From a gamma proteobacterium symbiont of Ctena orbiculata (GTDB lineage: Bacteria; Pseudomonadota; Gammaproteobacteria; Chromatiales; Chromatiaceae): a stretch of DNA of 64,000 nt. The stretch is taken from assembly GCA_003058525.1 (NCBI GenBank), contig QBVD01000035.1, positions 55,979 through 119,978 of the forward strand. Direction: 5' to 3'. Below, one piece after another: positions 1 to 9,600 of the stretch (position 1 is the first letter of the stretch; each line of letters begins with the position of its first letter). The notes below the pieces were generated by a model that saw only the letters and a list, made by a program, of their open reading frames with translations, did not search any database and was not told the origin of the DNA. The translations under genes and the position numbers were made by a program.

Positions 1-231
1 CAGCGATGCCAGGCGTACAATAGGCATGCGGTGGCCGGTATGGTCACCGATCCAGCCCCAGATATTGGGTGCGATCAGTTTAGTGACCATGATCACCGCC
101 ATCAGCTCGCCGATCTCTACCGGGGTAAAACTCCGTGCTTGCAGGTAGAGTCCCCAGAAAGGGATAAGGGCACCGAGGGATGCGAAGTAAAAAAAATAGA
201 AGCTGGAAAGACGCCAGTAGGGCATCCGCAT
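1..231 (-). CDS. MFS transporter, HcaT-like, 5' part only
   Basis: The gene runs off the left edge, so only the first 77 or so residues are present. They begin MRMPYWRLSSFYF and continue through a first membrane helix (ALIPFWGLYLQ) and a short loop into a second helix with the MFS-type turn WGWIGDHTGHR. This N-terminus is typical of the PPP/HcaT branch of the major facilitator superfamily (proton-coupled uptake of small organic molecules at the inner membrane). A second in-frame ATG two codons later could be the real start. The gene lies 11 bases downstream of the aroC stop codon and in the same direction, so it may be co-transcribed with aroC. The substrate cannot be told from this fragment. 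Confidence 0.8.
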   Translation of the reverse strand, partial: MRMPYWRLSSFYFFYFASLGALIPFWGLYLQARSFTPVEIGELMAVIMVTKLIAPNIWGWIGDHTGHRMPIVRLASL

Positions 232-242
232 CGGGTTAGGCC

Positions 243-1340
243 CTAGTCGTTTGAACCAAGATCCGTCAGACCGGAATCTACGTCCATATTCTGTCCACGA
301 TGGCGCAGCACATGATCCATTACCACAATTGCCACCATTGCCTCGGCGATCGGTGTGGCCCGAATCCCGACACAGGGATCATGACGCCCTTCGGTGACAA
401 CCTCGACAGGATCACCGTCACGATTGACCGTCTTACCAGGCAAACGCAGACTCGATGTCGGCTTCAAGGCTATCGAGGCCAAGAGATCCTGACCGCTGGA
501 TATGCCTCCCAATACACCCCCGGCGTGATTGGTAAGGAAACCGTCGGGGGTCATCTCATCCCGATGCTCGGTGCCCTTCTGCTCGACGCAGTGGAAGCCG
601 GCCCCCAGTTCGACGCCTTTTACCGCATTGATACTCATCAGTGCGTGGGCAAGCTCGGCATCCAGACGGTCGAAGATGGGCTCACCCAAGCCGGCGGGCA
701 TGCCGCTGGCTGCCACATTGATGCGGGCACCGATGGAGTTTCCCTCTTTACGCAGGGCATCCATGAATGACTCCAGCTCCGCCACCTTGTCTGCATCGGG
801 ACAGAAAAAGGGGTTTTTCTCCACCTGATCCCAATCGAGCTTTTCAGCCTTGATCGGACCCAGCTGAGCCAGGTAGCCGCGAATCTGAATGCCGTAGCGC
901 TCGCGCAGATACTTTTTTGCGATCCCGCCTGCGGCGACGCGCATCGCGGTTTCACGTGCCGAGGAGCGACCACCACCCCGGTAATCCCGAAATCCGTATT
1001 TCTGATTGTAGGTGTAGTCGGCATGTCCCGGCCGAAAGCGGTCCATGATCTCGGAGTAGTCCTTTGAACGTTGATCGGTGTTGCGGATAATCAGGCCGAT
1101 GGGGGTACCGGTGGTTTTACCCTCAAAGACGCCGGAAAGAATCTCCACTTCGTCCGCCTCCCGCCGCTGGGTGGTATGGCGCGAGGTGCCGGGTTTGCGG
1201 CGATCCAGATCGTGCTGCAGATCTCCGGCGGCGAGTTCCAGCCCCGGAGGACAGCCATCTACGATACAACCGATGGCTGGACCGTGGGACTCGCCAAAGG
1301 AGGTCACACTGAAGAGTTTGCCGATGGTATTGCCTGACAT
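243..1340 (-). CDS. aroC: Chorismate synthase
   Basis: This enzyme makes chorismate from 5-enolpyruvylshikimate 3-phosphate, the last step of the shikimate pathway, using reduced FMN. The product is 365 residues, close to the usual 360. Family motifs are clear: the N-terminal [14 protein letters not shown], the central [15 protein letters not shown], and the C-terminal [17 protein letters not shown] followed by KPTSS. The start is the ATG of MSGNTIGKL, preceded by an AGGGG-type ribosome site; a longer open frame upstream lacks family similarity. A tolC-family gene ends 29 bases upstream and an MFS gene follows, all on the same strand. Confidence 0.97.
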   Translation of the reverse strand: MSGNTIGKLFSVTSFGESHGPAIGCIVDGCPPGLELAAGDLQHDLDRRKPGTSRHTTQRREADEVEILSGVFEGKTTGTPIGLIIRNTDQRSKDYSEIMDRFRPGHADYTYNQKYGFRDYRGGGRSSARETAMRVAAGGIAKKYLRERYGIQIRGYLAQLGPIKAEKLDWDQVEKNPFFCPDADKVAELESFMDALRKEGNSIGARINVAASGMPAGLGEPIFDRLDAELAHALMSINAVKGVELGAGFHCVEQKGTEHRDEMTPDGFLTNHAGGVLGGISSGQDLLASIALKPTSSLRLPGKTVNRDGDPVEVVTEGRHDPCVGIRATPIAEAMVAIVVMDHVLRHRGQNMDVDSGLTDLGSND

Positions 1341-1369
1341 GTTATCCCCTGGGGACCTGTTAACAGGCC

Positions 1370-2692
1370 CTAGCGCTCCAACCAACCATTGACCCGCTCC
1401 AGGTCCGATTCGCTCAAGTTGCCGGCAGCGGATTTCAGGTTGAGCCCGTTGATGATGTAGCTGTAACGGGAATTGAGATAGTCGCGTTGCGAAGAGAAGA
1501 GGTTACGCTGCACATTGAGCACATCGACGATGGTCCGGGTTCCCACCTCATAACCCGCCTGGGTCGACTCCAGCGCGCTTTGGGCAGATACGGTCGCCGC
1601 TTTCAAGGCCTCGACCTGGCTGATGGTGGAGAGTACGCCACGATAGGCATCCCTCACCTGTCGGTTTACCGCGCGGCGGGTCTGATCCAGACCCTGCTGA
1701 CTGGCGCGAAAGTTCGCCTGGGCCTGGCGGGTTTGCGCACTGACCGCTCCACCCGTGTAGATCGGCACCTCCAGGGAGAGTCCGATGGTACCCGTATCGG
1801 ATTCGGTGGCGGTATCTGAATCGCTGCGGTTCATCGCATAGCCACCTACCAGATCCAGGGTCGGATAGTGGCCTGACCGGCTGACGTCGATCTCCTGTTT
1901 GAGACTCTCGAGACCGGCGCGGGCTGCGATGATGCTGTAATTCTGCTGCTGGGCGGTATCCGACCACTCCTGAAGATCATTGGGTACAGGTGGATTGAGC
2001 GCCAGCCCCTGCCCCAGTTTCGCCAAGTCATGCTTCGGTTGCGAACCGATGATTTCAAACAGCGCCTCCCAGGCATTGTCGAGGCTGTTCTCAGCGGCAA
2101 TCTCCGATGCCCTGGCCGCATCGAATGCCGCCTGGGCCTCGTGCACGTCGGTGATCGCGATCAGGCCGACGTCGAAACGCTGCTGTGCCTGTTCGAGCTG
2201 ACGGCCAGTGGCCTCGCGTTCCGCCTTGGCGACCCGAAGATCGTCCTCGGCAGAGAGAATATTGAAATAGGTGGTGGTACTGCGCACCATCAGATCGATC
2301 TCCGCCGCCGCATACTCGGCCTCGGCCTGGGCGATGGTACTGTCCGCCTGCTCCAGCTGCAGTAACCGGTCCCGGCGATAGATCGGCTGGGTCAGATTCA
2401 AGCCAAGCGCCTTGTCATGACTGGTGCTTTGATCATCGAAGGGAGTTCCCTGCAGGGTTTTGAGATCTCTGCGCACCACATCGTAGGTAGCGCCCAATCC
2501 AATGGTTGGCAACAGCTGGGAACGGGCGAGACTCTTGGATTCACGAGCTGCGCTCAACTGTTCCTTGGCAACCTGTAATTGAGGATCATTTTGCAACGCC
2601 TGTTGATAGACCGTTATCAAATCCTCTGCCTGAACTGATAACGTGGGAATAAGTGTCACTAGAAGCAGGATCAATCGTTTTATCGATTTCAT
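1370..2692 (-). CDS. tolC: TolC family outer-membrane efflux channel
   Basis: This is a 440-residue outer-membrane channel of the TolC type I secretion/efflux family. It starts with a signal peptide ([14 protein letters not shown], cleaved near VQAED), followed by the family opening [15 protein letters not shown]. Two internally similar alpha-helical/beta halves are visible, each with the 'A...Q' coiled-coil heptads (residues about 140-210 and 330-400) and the beta-strand segment [14 protein letters not shown]. The closing segment [17 protein letters not shown] is also characteristic. It would form the trimeric outer-membrane exit duct for an RND or ABC exporter. No inner-membrane partner gene is adjacent in the window. 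The symbol is by family; another TolC paralogue in the genome cannot be excluded. Confidence 0.92.
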   Translation of the reverse strand: MKSIKRLILLLVTLIPTLSVQAEDLITVYQQALQNDPQLQVAKEQLSAARESKSLARSQLLPTIGLGATYDVVRRDLKTLQGTPFDDQSTSHDKALGLNLTQPIYRRDRLLQLEQADSTIAQAEAEYAAAEIDLMVRSTTTYFNILSAEDDLRVAKAEREATGRQLEQAQQRFDVGLIAITDVHEAQAAFDAARASEIAAENSLDNAWEALFEIIGSQPKHDLAKLGQGLALNPPVPNDLQEWSDTAQQQNYSIIAARAGLESLKQEIDVSRSGHYPTLDLVGGYAMNRSDSDTATESDTGTIGLSLEVPIYTGGAVSAQTRQAQANFRASQQGLDQTRRAVNRQVRDAYRGVLSTISQVEALKAATVSAQSALESTQAGYEVGTRTIVDVLNVQRNLFSSQRDYLNSRYSYIINGLNLKSAAGNLSESDLERVNGWLER

Positions 2693-2795
2693 TGTTATTC
2701 CATCGCCTGAACGGCAGTCAAACTAAAAAAAATACCGGGTGACTTTACCATAGATCACCTGCCTGGCCTGTAACAATAATCAACCGGCCCCACGG

Positions 2796-3647
2796 CTATT
2801 CATCCGTCGGCATGGGGGGGACCAGGAGCTGCGGATCGATGCGGGCCTGGCGAAGATTCATACGCCAGTCGAGATGCGCACCGGTTACCCGGCCGGTGGC
2901 GCCGATCTCGGCGATCGGATCACCCTGTTTTACCCGATCACCCTCTTTTACCAGGATCTTGTGCAGATGCAGAAAGGAGGACGATAGCTGATGACCATGA
3001 TCGACGATCAAGGTTCCTCCTGAATAGAACATATCGGGATAGGCCAGGGTCACCACACCATCCGCCGGTGCCACCACCAGCGTTCCCACTGGCGCAGCGA
3101 TGTCAACGCCGAAGTGTGGCCGTTTGGGAGTACCATTGAGGATCCGTTGACTGCCGTAGACACCGGAGATAATCCCTTTCGCCGGCCAGATGAATCCATT
3201 GGTGAAGTCACTGCGGTCATCGTCCCGCTTGCGAGCCTGTTTCACCAGTGCCGCCTCCTTCCTGATCCGCGCCCAATCTCTTTTCGGGGGTGTGACCTTA
3301 CTCGGGGGGAGACCGTCTATTTTCTGAATCCGATAGGCTCTTTCGGCAATTTCAATCTGCCGTTTTTCAACGCTCTTACCCGCCCTGTTCACTTCCAGGG
3401 TATGCCGCAGGCTGTCATCCCTGCCAAAACCAATTAAAAAAAACCCCTCAGGGGAGACACGAATCGGTTTATCGTTGAATCTGATCTGATTACCCGGCTC
3501 TGTTTTACCGATCAGCATCCCCCCCTGGACCCTCTCACCTTCCAGGGTCACCGAGAGGACCGTGGACGGCAATAGGAATATGGCCAGTAGAAAAAGAAGG
3601 TGTCTCTTGTTTAAAGCATCTAATAGCATAAAAATCATGGTAACCAT
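2796..3647 (-). CDS. M23-family peptidoglycan metallopeptidase
   Basis: A 283-residue exported protein. An N-terminal hydrophobic segment (HLLFLLAIFLLPSTV) looks like a signal peptide. The C-terminal half (about residues 150-275) is a LytM/M23 peptidase domain with the zinc-ligand motifs HFGVDIAAPVGT (the H...D pair) and HLHKILV (HxH), plus GATGRVTGAHLDWRM supplying the last histidine. Family members cut peptide cross-links in peptidoglycan or activate amidases in the periplasm. Three in-frame ATG codons lie within the first seven codons and none has a strong ribosome site, so the start is uncertain by up to 18 bases. It lies about 100 bases upstream of tolC on the same strand. Confidence 0.9.
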   Translation of the reverse strand: MVTMIFMLLDALNKRHLLFLLAIFLLPSTVLSVTLEGERVQGGMLIGKTEPGNQIRFNDKPIRVSPEGFFLIGFGRDDSLRHTLEVNRAGKSVEKRQIEIAERAYRIQKIDGLPPSKVTPPKRDWARIRKEAALVKQARKRDDDRSDFTNGFIWPAKGIISGVYGSQRILNGTPKRPHFGVDIAAPVGTLVVAPADGVVTLAYPDMFYSGGTLIVDHGHQLSSSFLHLHKILVKEGDRVKQGDPIAEIGATGRVTGAHLDWRMNLRQARIDPQLLVPPMPTDE

Positions 3648-3700
3648 GCACTAGGGTCTGATATGAATGGCAGTTACTTGAGGACGAATTTCACTATTTT

Positions 3701-3779
3701 CGTCATTCCGGCGCAGGCCGGAATCCAGGAATACCGTCACCATCAAGCATTCTGGATCCCGGCCTGTGCCGGGATGACG
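3701..3779. repeat. Intergenic inverted repeat (dispersed palindrome type)
   Basis: Two 28-base arms (3701-3728 and 3752-3779) pair with three mismatches, leaving a 23-base loop. The arm reads CGTCATTCCGGCGCAGGCCG and continues GAATCCAG. This is the widespread proteobacterial 'CGTCATTCC...GGAATCCAG' mobile palindrome, probably a non-autonomous repeat. It sits in the 315-base gap between the M23 gene and tRNA-Leu; otherwise I see no gene there. It may also act as a transcription stop between the two convergent units. Confidence 0.75.
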
Positions 3780-3962
3780 GCGGCTCTTGGCTTAAGTAAG
3801 CGCCATTCGGATCCGATATCACTTATCCGATGGCGCGCATCACAGCAAACTACCACAGTTGAGATTGGCCAGCCAACCAGATCGACCAAGAGGATTGACA
3901 GAAAAAGAAACTGGTTGTAGAGTGCGCGGTCTCTACGCCGGCCACCGGCAAACCACATCCTA

Positions 3963-4049
3963 GCCGAGGTGGTGAAATTGGTAGACACGCTAGCTTCAGG
4001 TGCTAGTGGGGGCAACCCCGTGGAGGTTCAAGTCCTCTCCTCGGCACCA
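3963..4049 (+). tRNA. tRNA-Leu (anticodon CAG)
   Basis: The sequence folds as a full class II tRNA. The acceptor stem is GCCGAGG pairing with CCTCGGC, the discriminator base is A, and CCA is encoded. The D-arm contains TGGTGAAATTGGTAGACACG. The anticodon stem CTAGC/GCTAG encloses the loop TTCAGGT with anticodon CAG. A long variable arm (TGGGGGCAACCCCG) and a T-arm GGTTCAAGTCC follow. tRNA 3' ends are common ICE and prophage integration sites, and the accessory block begins immediately after this gene. No second copy of the 3' end was found in the window. Confidence 0.97.
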
Positions 4050-4363
4050 TTTTCCCAGACCATCCCAGACAACGAAAAACAACGGAAGGCACTGTATTTA
4101 CAGTGATTTTTTTGCGTATGCAATTTCACTTGGTTGTCTCTCATTGTCTCAGATAGTCGTAAAAATGGAACGCCAGTGGAACGTGGGTGGAACGCAGATT
4201 CCCTATTTTTAGCCAAGTACACGCTTGCTCGCTGTCCTTCATTCGTGAGCAACCACACCCAAATTATTCGATGAAAAATGCATGCGGAGACGCCCAGGCT
4301 AAGACTGCCGAACGGACCAAACTTAACGACTCAGTGTTACTGTAAATAGCTCTCAACAGGGCT
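4050..4363. other. Gene-less stretch after tRNA-Leu with three phased TGGAACG repeats
   Basis: No convincing gene lies here. The notable content is three copies of TGGAACG starting at 4166, 4177 and 4188, exactly 11 bases apart, so they face the same side of the DNA helix. Just upstream there is a loose repeat of TTGTCTC. Such short phased repeats next to a tRNA resemble arm-type sites for an integrase or excisionase, but no integrase gene adjoins. A decayed integration junction is the most economical reading; this is inference. Confidence 0.5.
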
Positions 4364-5722
4364 TTAGGCATTTTCAAGTACGATACTGAAATGTTCGCTG
4401 CGTTTACCCGGTAGGCCATCCTTGCGAAACCGTCTTCCCCATACAGTGAACATTACACGATTTTCATGGGTGTTAACGTTCATCCCTTCCACCTCGAACC
4501 GCACCAGACTTTTCCCAGCCTCGACCAGCACGATATCCCCCACTTCGATACCCAAAACATCCTGACACAGGACCACAGATTCACTTTCGAGCTCCTGCTC
4601 CCATATCTCGAGGTCTGCCTCCAGCTGCCACCAGGCCTGTCGGGCGCCGACAAACGGCCCCGCCTCTCCCCGAGAAAACCACAGCCTATCGAATAGCGCG
4701 AGTCGTTCGTTCGGCACGGCCCGATCCATGTCATAGGTCGCCTCCACTAACGCCTCATAGACCGCTTGCGCCTCCTGTAGTGCTTGAAGACGTTCTGCAT
4801 AGGGTTTGATCCCTGCCCGTTGAATCCTCCCGGGTAACCGCTTTTCGTTCGCGGGCATCAGGTCAATCGGACAAACTTCTCGCAGTGGAATCCGAGCCGT
4901 CTCGAACCGGTCGCGTGACCAGGTATCGTCCACGTCCGCCCGGATCCAGACGTCATGGGATGACACACACAACTCAGTCTTGGCTCTTGAGTAAGCACTG
5001 GGTGAATAAATCTGCTTCACTGACCAGGCATGATCCAAGGCCGACATGTCGGCTGCGGCATAAGCCAGACCATTGTCACGCGCCAGTCGTGAAAGATGCG
5101 CAATACGCCCAAGAAAATCCGGTGTCACCCTGATGGAGATTGTGGGACTATCTGCACGAGAGTAACGACCATCTGTCTTGCGACGAAATATCAGCAGCTG
5201 CTCCTTAGCATGTGGCAACAATTTGCCGACCAGATTACTCAGACTGCTAAACGCGCCATTCATGCTTGACGCAGTTGTCCTGTCGGCCAACCACTTCTCA
5301 TATCGGGTCTGTAGAACGATCAGGATCTGCGCCGCCAGCTCCGGGGGAATGGAACGGATCCCATCGTAAGCCAACTCGCAAGCCTTGGTATCGACTCCGC
5401 TGCCCGCCAACTCATCCAGTGCATATCTGAGAAATTCCAACTGCAGCTTGGATAGTGGAACCTGGTTTTTGGACTTCACCTGTTTCCGCAGGCGTCCTTC
5501 AACTTCCGTGCGGTACGCCGGTAGCGGCGGCTTCCTTGGCGTCTTACCCGATGCTACCCTGGCCCAATATCCTCTCGGTGGCTTCGGCACCTGAAGTCGC
5601 CGGCAAAGCTTGCCCAGCGCCACATCAGAAATTCCCAACTCACGAGCCACCACTGTGGCAGGGCGTTCCCAAACCAGAGCGAACAATTCTTCACGAGACG
5701 GATCAGTATTCCTCAATGGCAC
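4364..5722 (-). CDS. Hypothetical protein with N-terminal HTH-like segment
   Basis: I do not recognise this 452-residue protein. The first 60 residues (REELFALVWERPATVVARELG then SDVALGKLCRRLQVPKPPRGYW) resemble a helix-turn-helix as in homeodomain-like or resolvase-type DNA binders. A basic linker follows (RLRKQVKSKNQ). The middle is helical, and the C-terminal 70 residues (VGDIVLVEAGKSLVRFEVEGM) look beta-rich, like a small barrel. The start is GTG with AAGG five bases before it; the frame is closed by a stop just upstream. It is the last gene of the run beginning at 15.9 kb and follows the DUF429 gene by about 130 bases. A 28-codon open frame in that gap is not convincing. Confidence 0.7.
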   Translation of the reverse strand: MPLRNTDPSREELFALVWERPATVVARELGISDVALGKLCRRLQVPKPPRGYWARVASGKTPRKPPLPAYRTEVEGRLRKQVKSKNQVPLSKLQLEFLRYALDELAGSGVDTKACELAYDGIRSIPPELAAQILIVLQTRYEKWLADRTTASSMNGAFSSLSNLVGKLLPHAKEQLLIFRRKTDGRYSRADSPTISIRVTPDFLGRIAHLSRLARDNGLAYAAADMSALDHAWSVKQIYSPSAYSRAKTELCVSSHDVWIRADVDDTWSRDRFETARIPLREVCPIDLMPANEKRLPGRIQRAGIKPYAERLQALQEAQAVYEALVEATYDMDRAVPNERLALFDRLWFSRGEAGPFVGARQAWWQLEADLEIWEQELESESVVLCQDVLGIEVGDIVLVEAGKSLVRFEVEGMNVNTHENRVMFTVWGRRFRKDGLPGKRSEHFSIVLENA

Positions 5723-5850
5723 CGGACCTTCATGTTCGAATCATCACGCGTTGATTTCTTCCTGAAGCGCCTTAGGCACCGCTAGAATCTGATCGAAATC
5801 AGGCATCTCGCAGAGGATCATGTTTTCCATGCAGGTCCAGATCACTAGGT

Positions 5851-6603
5851 TCAGCTTGAGGGCAATGCATCTTGAAAAAAAGCATCCATGGGCACCCATA
5901 TCCAGCCCTCACTGGGGGAAACGTCAGCCTCAGGCGGAATAAGAGCACCCCGCTTTTCCGCAAATAGACTGGCGACTAATGCACAGGTCAGAGCATCCTC
6001 GCAGTCTGCATGACTGAGCACGGGGTAAGGCCGGTGCAGAGCCTGAATGGTTTCTGAGCGTTTGCAGGCCGAAGGATAGGCTTCGATGGCAGTGAGATTG
6101 CTGCCGTCACTCCAGACGCCGCACTCCACTATCTTCGGCGCAAAACGCGCAAGGACGTGCATCCCCTTCGTGGCCTGGGAGCCGATCATGTCTTTAATGG
6201 CCGAAAGCGGACTGAGGCCTTGCTCAAACAGGTAATGCTCAGTGCGGCGAAACAGATAGGGATTGGTGTTGGATGCCTCGATGGAGGCAGCAGCCTTACT
6301 TTGGGTTACCAGCTGGATAAAGGCTTCGGAGAAACCCAAACGGGTGTCAATGGCGAGAGTCACTGGACCCGCTTCTGGAGGTACCCCACTCCCACACAAA
6401 TCGAACAGAGCAGCTATCCACTCGATGCTCGTCGAACAGCTATTGATGCACTCGCGCAGGTTGCCGCGCCAGGGAGTACCGACGATCTCATGGTTAGCGT
6501 CGAGAATCGCAATGGCATCGCGACTGTTCTTATTCTTGTCGCAGTTCCAGCCACCAACATCCCAGCCGATAAACCACTCCCTTCTTTGGTCAGCGCCGGT
6601 CAT
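5851..6603 (-). CDS. DUF429 family protein (predicted RNase H-like fold)
   Basis: A 250-residue protein with the DUF429 pattern. It opens with an acidic motif GWDVGGWNCDKNKNSRDAIAIL. The second acidic strand is VTLAIDTRLGFSEAF, a conserved RRTEHYLFEQGLSPL element follows, and the C-terminal HADCEDALTCALVASLF supplies two more aspartates. The arrangement of acidic residues suggests an RNase H-type metal site; the biochemical role of the family is unknown to me. It begins 29 bases after the SbcC-like gene and is on the same strand, so it is probably co-expressed with the SbcCD-like pair. A nuclease or nucleic-acid-processing helper role is inferred only. Confidence 0.75.
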   Translation of the reverse strand: MTGADQRREWFIGWDVGGWNCDKNKNSRDAIAILDANHEIVGTPWRGNLRECINSCSTSIEWIAALFDLCGSGVPPEAGPVTLAIDTRLGFSEAFIQLVTQSKAAASIEASNTNPYLFRRTEHYLFEQGLSPLSAIKDMIGSQATKGMHVLARFAPKIVECGVWSDGSNLTAIEAYPSACKRSETIQALHRPYPVLSHADCEDALTCALVASLFAEKRGALIPPEADVSPSEGWIWVPMDAFFQDALPSS

Positions 6604-6632
6604 TTTTGACAGCTATTCCACGCAGCAACGGC

Positions 6633-9600
6633 TCATGCAGTTGCCCCTAACTCATGTACCTGCACCGACCCTTGCAGCTGTTTGGACTGCTCGACCACCT
6701 GCGAATGGTGGGTAAACAGGATAACTTGTGTCTTTTCGGCTAATTCAGCCAAGGCATTCAATGCAGCTTGTGAGCGCGCATCATCAAAGTCCACCAATAC
6801 GTCGTCCACAATGAAAGGCATGGGCTCTGCACTTTCCATGTATTTTTCGAGAGAAGCCAGACGCAACGCCAGGTAGAGCTGATCCCGCGTTCCGGAACTC
6901 ATACCTTCGACAGTCACACGGTCTCCTCCCACGCGAATACCGGCGAGGACAGGCTCATCCTTTTCATTAAAGTCAGTAATGAGCCCTTCGAACGATCCAA
7001 GTGTTAGTGCACAAAAGTGTTCGCTAGCGCGCTTGACCAGCGGACCCTGGTTCTCTCTGCGATAACGCTCAATCTGGTCACGCAAGATCTTGCCAGCCAG
7101 TTTGGCCTGCACGTAACGCTCCGCATCTGAACGAATTCTGGCGAGTATGGCGTGAGCCTGGTCAGCGAGCAGTGCTGCATGATCGCTGCCATCCATGAGC
7201 TCCTGTTCTTTTTCTTCGCGCCCTTTTGTTTCAGCCAATTCTGTCCGCCGGGGTTCGAGCTCATCATCGATCTTATTGTTCAACTCTGTGATTCGCCCGG
7301 GCAGACTATCTGGATCGACACCCTCCGCCTGCATCTCCAGCTCCGCAATGGTGACGCCTTCACCGGCTTCCAGGATCTCTTTCTCAATCGAAGCGATTGA
7401 CTCTTTGGTTCGAAGATAATCAGCCGAGCGGCGTTCCGCTGCTTCAAATTGATCATGGGCGTCACATTTTGCTTCTACACATAACGCGTCAAGCCGATCC
7501 GTCATGGTCTGGATAGATGCGTTCGAATCCTGTATTTCCTGCATCGCCTGTTCGATCTGTTCTTCAATCTGTTGTCGTTTTGTCTGTCTTGATCGGTTTT
7601 CCGATAACAGTGAGTTGAGACGTACGACGGCATCATCCGCAGGCAAATCCACCAGTTCCGGAGCAATCGTGGCGACCAAGGCCCCTACCTGGCCGCAGAA
7701 CGCCATTGCGTCTTCGTCAATGGCATTGAGCCGTATTCGCAGTTTTTCTGCCTCACCCTGTTTCGAGAACAAAGCTCTGAGACGTTCAATGAAATCATCA
7801 ACCTCCGATGGTGAGCTCTCGGCCCGCAGACCAAGGCTCTGCATCAAATCACCCCACTGCATCTTCCATGCTTCGAGCGCCTCGGTTGCCAATCGATGCT
7901 CGTCGCTCAACGATTCAACATCGGCTTCCCGGTCATTGACCTCCTTACTCAGCAAATCGTGTTTGCGTTTAGATTCATCAAGCTGACTGGCTAACGCTTC
8001 GCATTCCAGGAGTACAGTTTCAAGCTCCTCTGATGTGGAGCCCGCTCTTCCCAGCCCAGTTAGCTGCTCATTAAGCCGTTGGATATGCGTGATACGATTC
8101 TGCTCCAGCTCACTCACTTTCTGGCGGGTCAGATTGAGCTGTCCCACCTGATCACGAAGTTTTTCGAACTCATCCAGCCAGGCCCGCATCTCGCGTGGGC
8201 CACGTGGGTCAATTTGACAAGGTGCCCACAATGCCTGCCAATCCGCATCCAGTTGAGCTTTATCAGCGCTTGTTGCTTCAAGCTGCTCATCAATCTGCTG
8301 TCCTTGCTGTTGCCCGCCCTCCTGCTTGGCCTGAAGGCTTGCCAATGCATGGACTCGATCAGCTTCACGGCGTAGCCGATCAGACACTTCATCAGCTTCA
8401 GCAAGTCGGATTTCGAAGGCATCCGGCAATGTACCTTCACCCTGGTGTTCACTTGCTTCAGCTGACACATCCTCACCATCCATCCACTGCCGGCGCAGCA
8501 ACTGCCAAACCACGTCACGTTCGGATCTGGCATTGGTGAGGACAGATTCTGTCGGCACCTCCCCGACACGTTCGATCTCATTGAGTCTCCGCGAGGTATC
8601 CTGTAAGGAGTCGACGAGCTCCTCTTTTTTCTCTTCAAGCCGCTGAATGCGTTTCGAGAGATCGTCATAGTTTTCTTTAAAGTGACGGACACTTTCACGG
8701 TTGGGTAATTTCAAACCGGACACCGCCTCTAGCTCCCCTTCCCATAGCGTGAGCTGTGCAAGATCTTCAGCACACTCTGTCTGAAGGCTGGTAAGTTGAC
8801 TCTGAGTCGACTGGATCGAGGCATCCAATTCCCCCTGTTTTCTAGCGGCAGCGATGGCCCGGTGCAAATCGTCGGTGTCGCCTGATTCGGTGATCTCATC
8901 GCGTTCTTTGCGGGCAGACTTAAGTCGCTTCTCTGTCTCACGCAGGCTGGCTTTTGCCTGCTCTACCCGAGCGTTCAGCACAGCATTTTTACTGCCCAAC
9001 TCGGCAATGCTCTGTCGCCTAGCCACTATGGGACGTAATTGCTCAGTAGCCTTCAGCTCGAGATCAGGACGAATTTCTTTGAGGATAGAGCCAGCATCTG
9101 TCAATAATTGCTGGGCTTCCGCTTCGAGATGCGGTCGGTCTTGTAATGCTTTTCGATGACCTCCCAGGCGAGCATGTAGATCTTCAATTATCTCTGCCTG
9201 CTCCAGCAATGCCTCGTTTATTGATAATCCTTCAAGCTGTTGCTGTAATCCTTCGAGACGAGGTGTTGCCTTACCAACGATGGCCTGTGCGGTCTCCAGC
9301 GCACGCACTGCTTGCTGGCGACGGTCAGCATAATCCTCCGGCAGAACGATAACATCGCCCAACAATTCTAATTCCTGAAAAAGCTCACGACGCCGAGCAA
9401 ATTTCGGTAAAACACGCTGGATACGTTGTAAGCGGTTCACCTCAATCCGGTTGTCCGACAGTTCAGATTGAATTTTTTCCAGTTCCTTTGTCGTCCGCCC
9501 CAAAGCACGACGATGCTCATCCCACGCTCTGGATGAAAGAGAGCACTCCCTGACCTCTTTGTTGAGATCTGCATAAGACTTCAACGCTGAATTGATCGTC

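Noticed and set aside
300..770. 156-codon open frame on the plus strand
   Set aside because: It lies wholly antisense to aroC, which is certain; no protein-like features.
5744..5830. 28-codon open frame between the DUF429 gene and the 452-residue gene
   Set aside because: No clear ribosome site and too short to judge; kept out of the annotation.
7504..7986. 160-codon plus-strand frame
   Set aside because: Serine/cysteine-rich shadow of the SbcC-like coiled-coil coding sequence.
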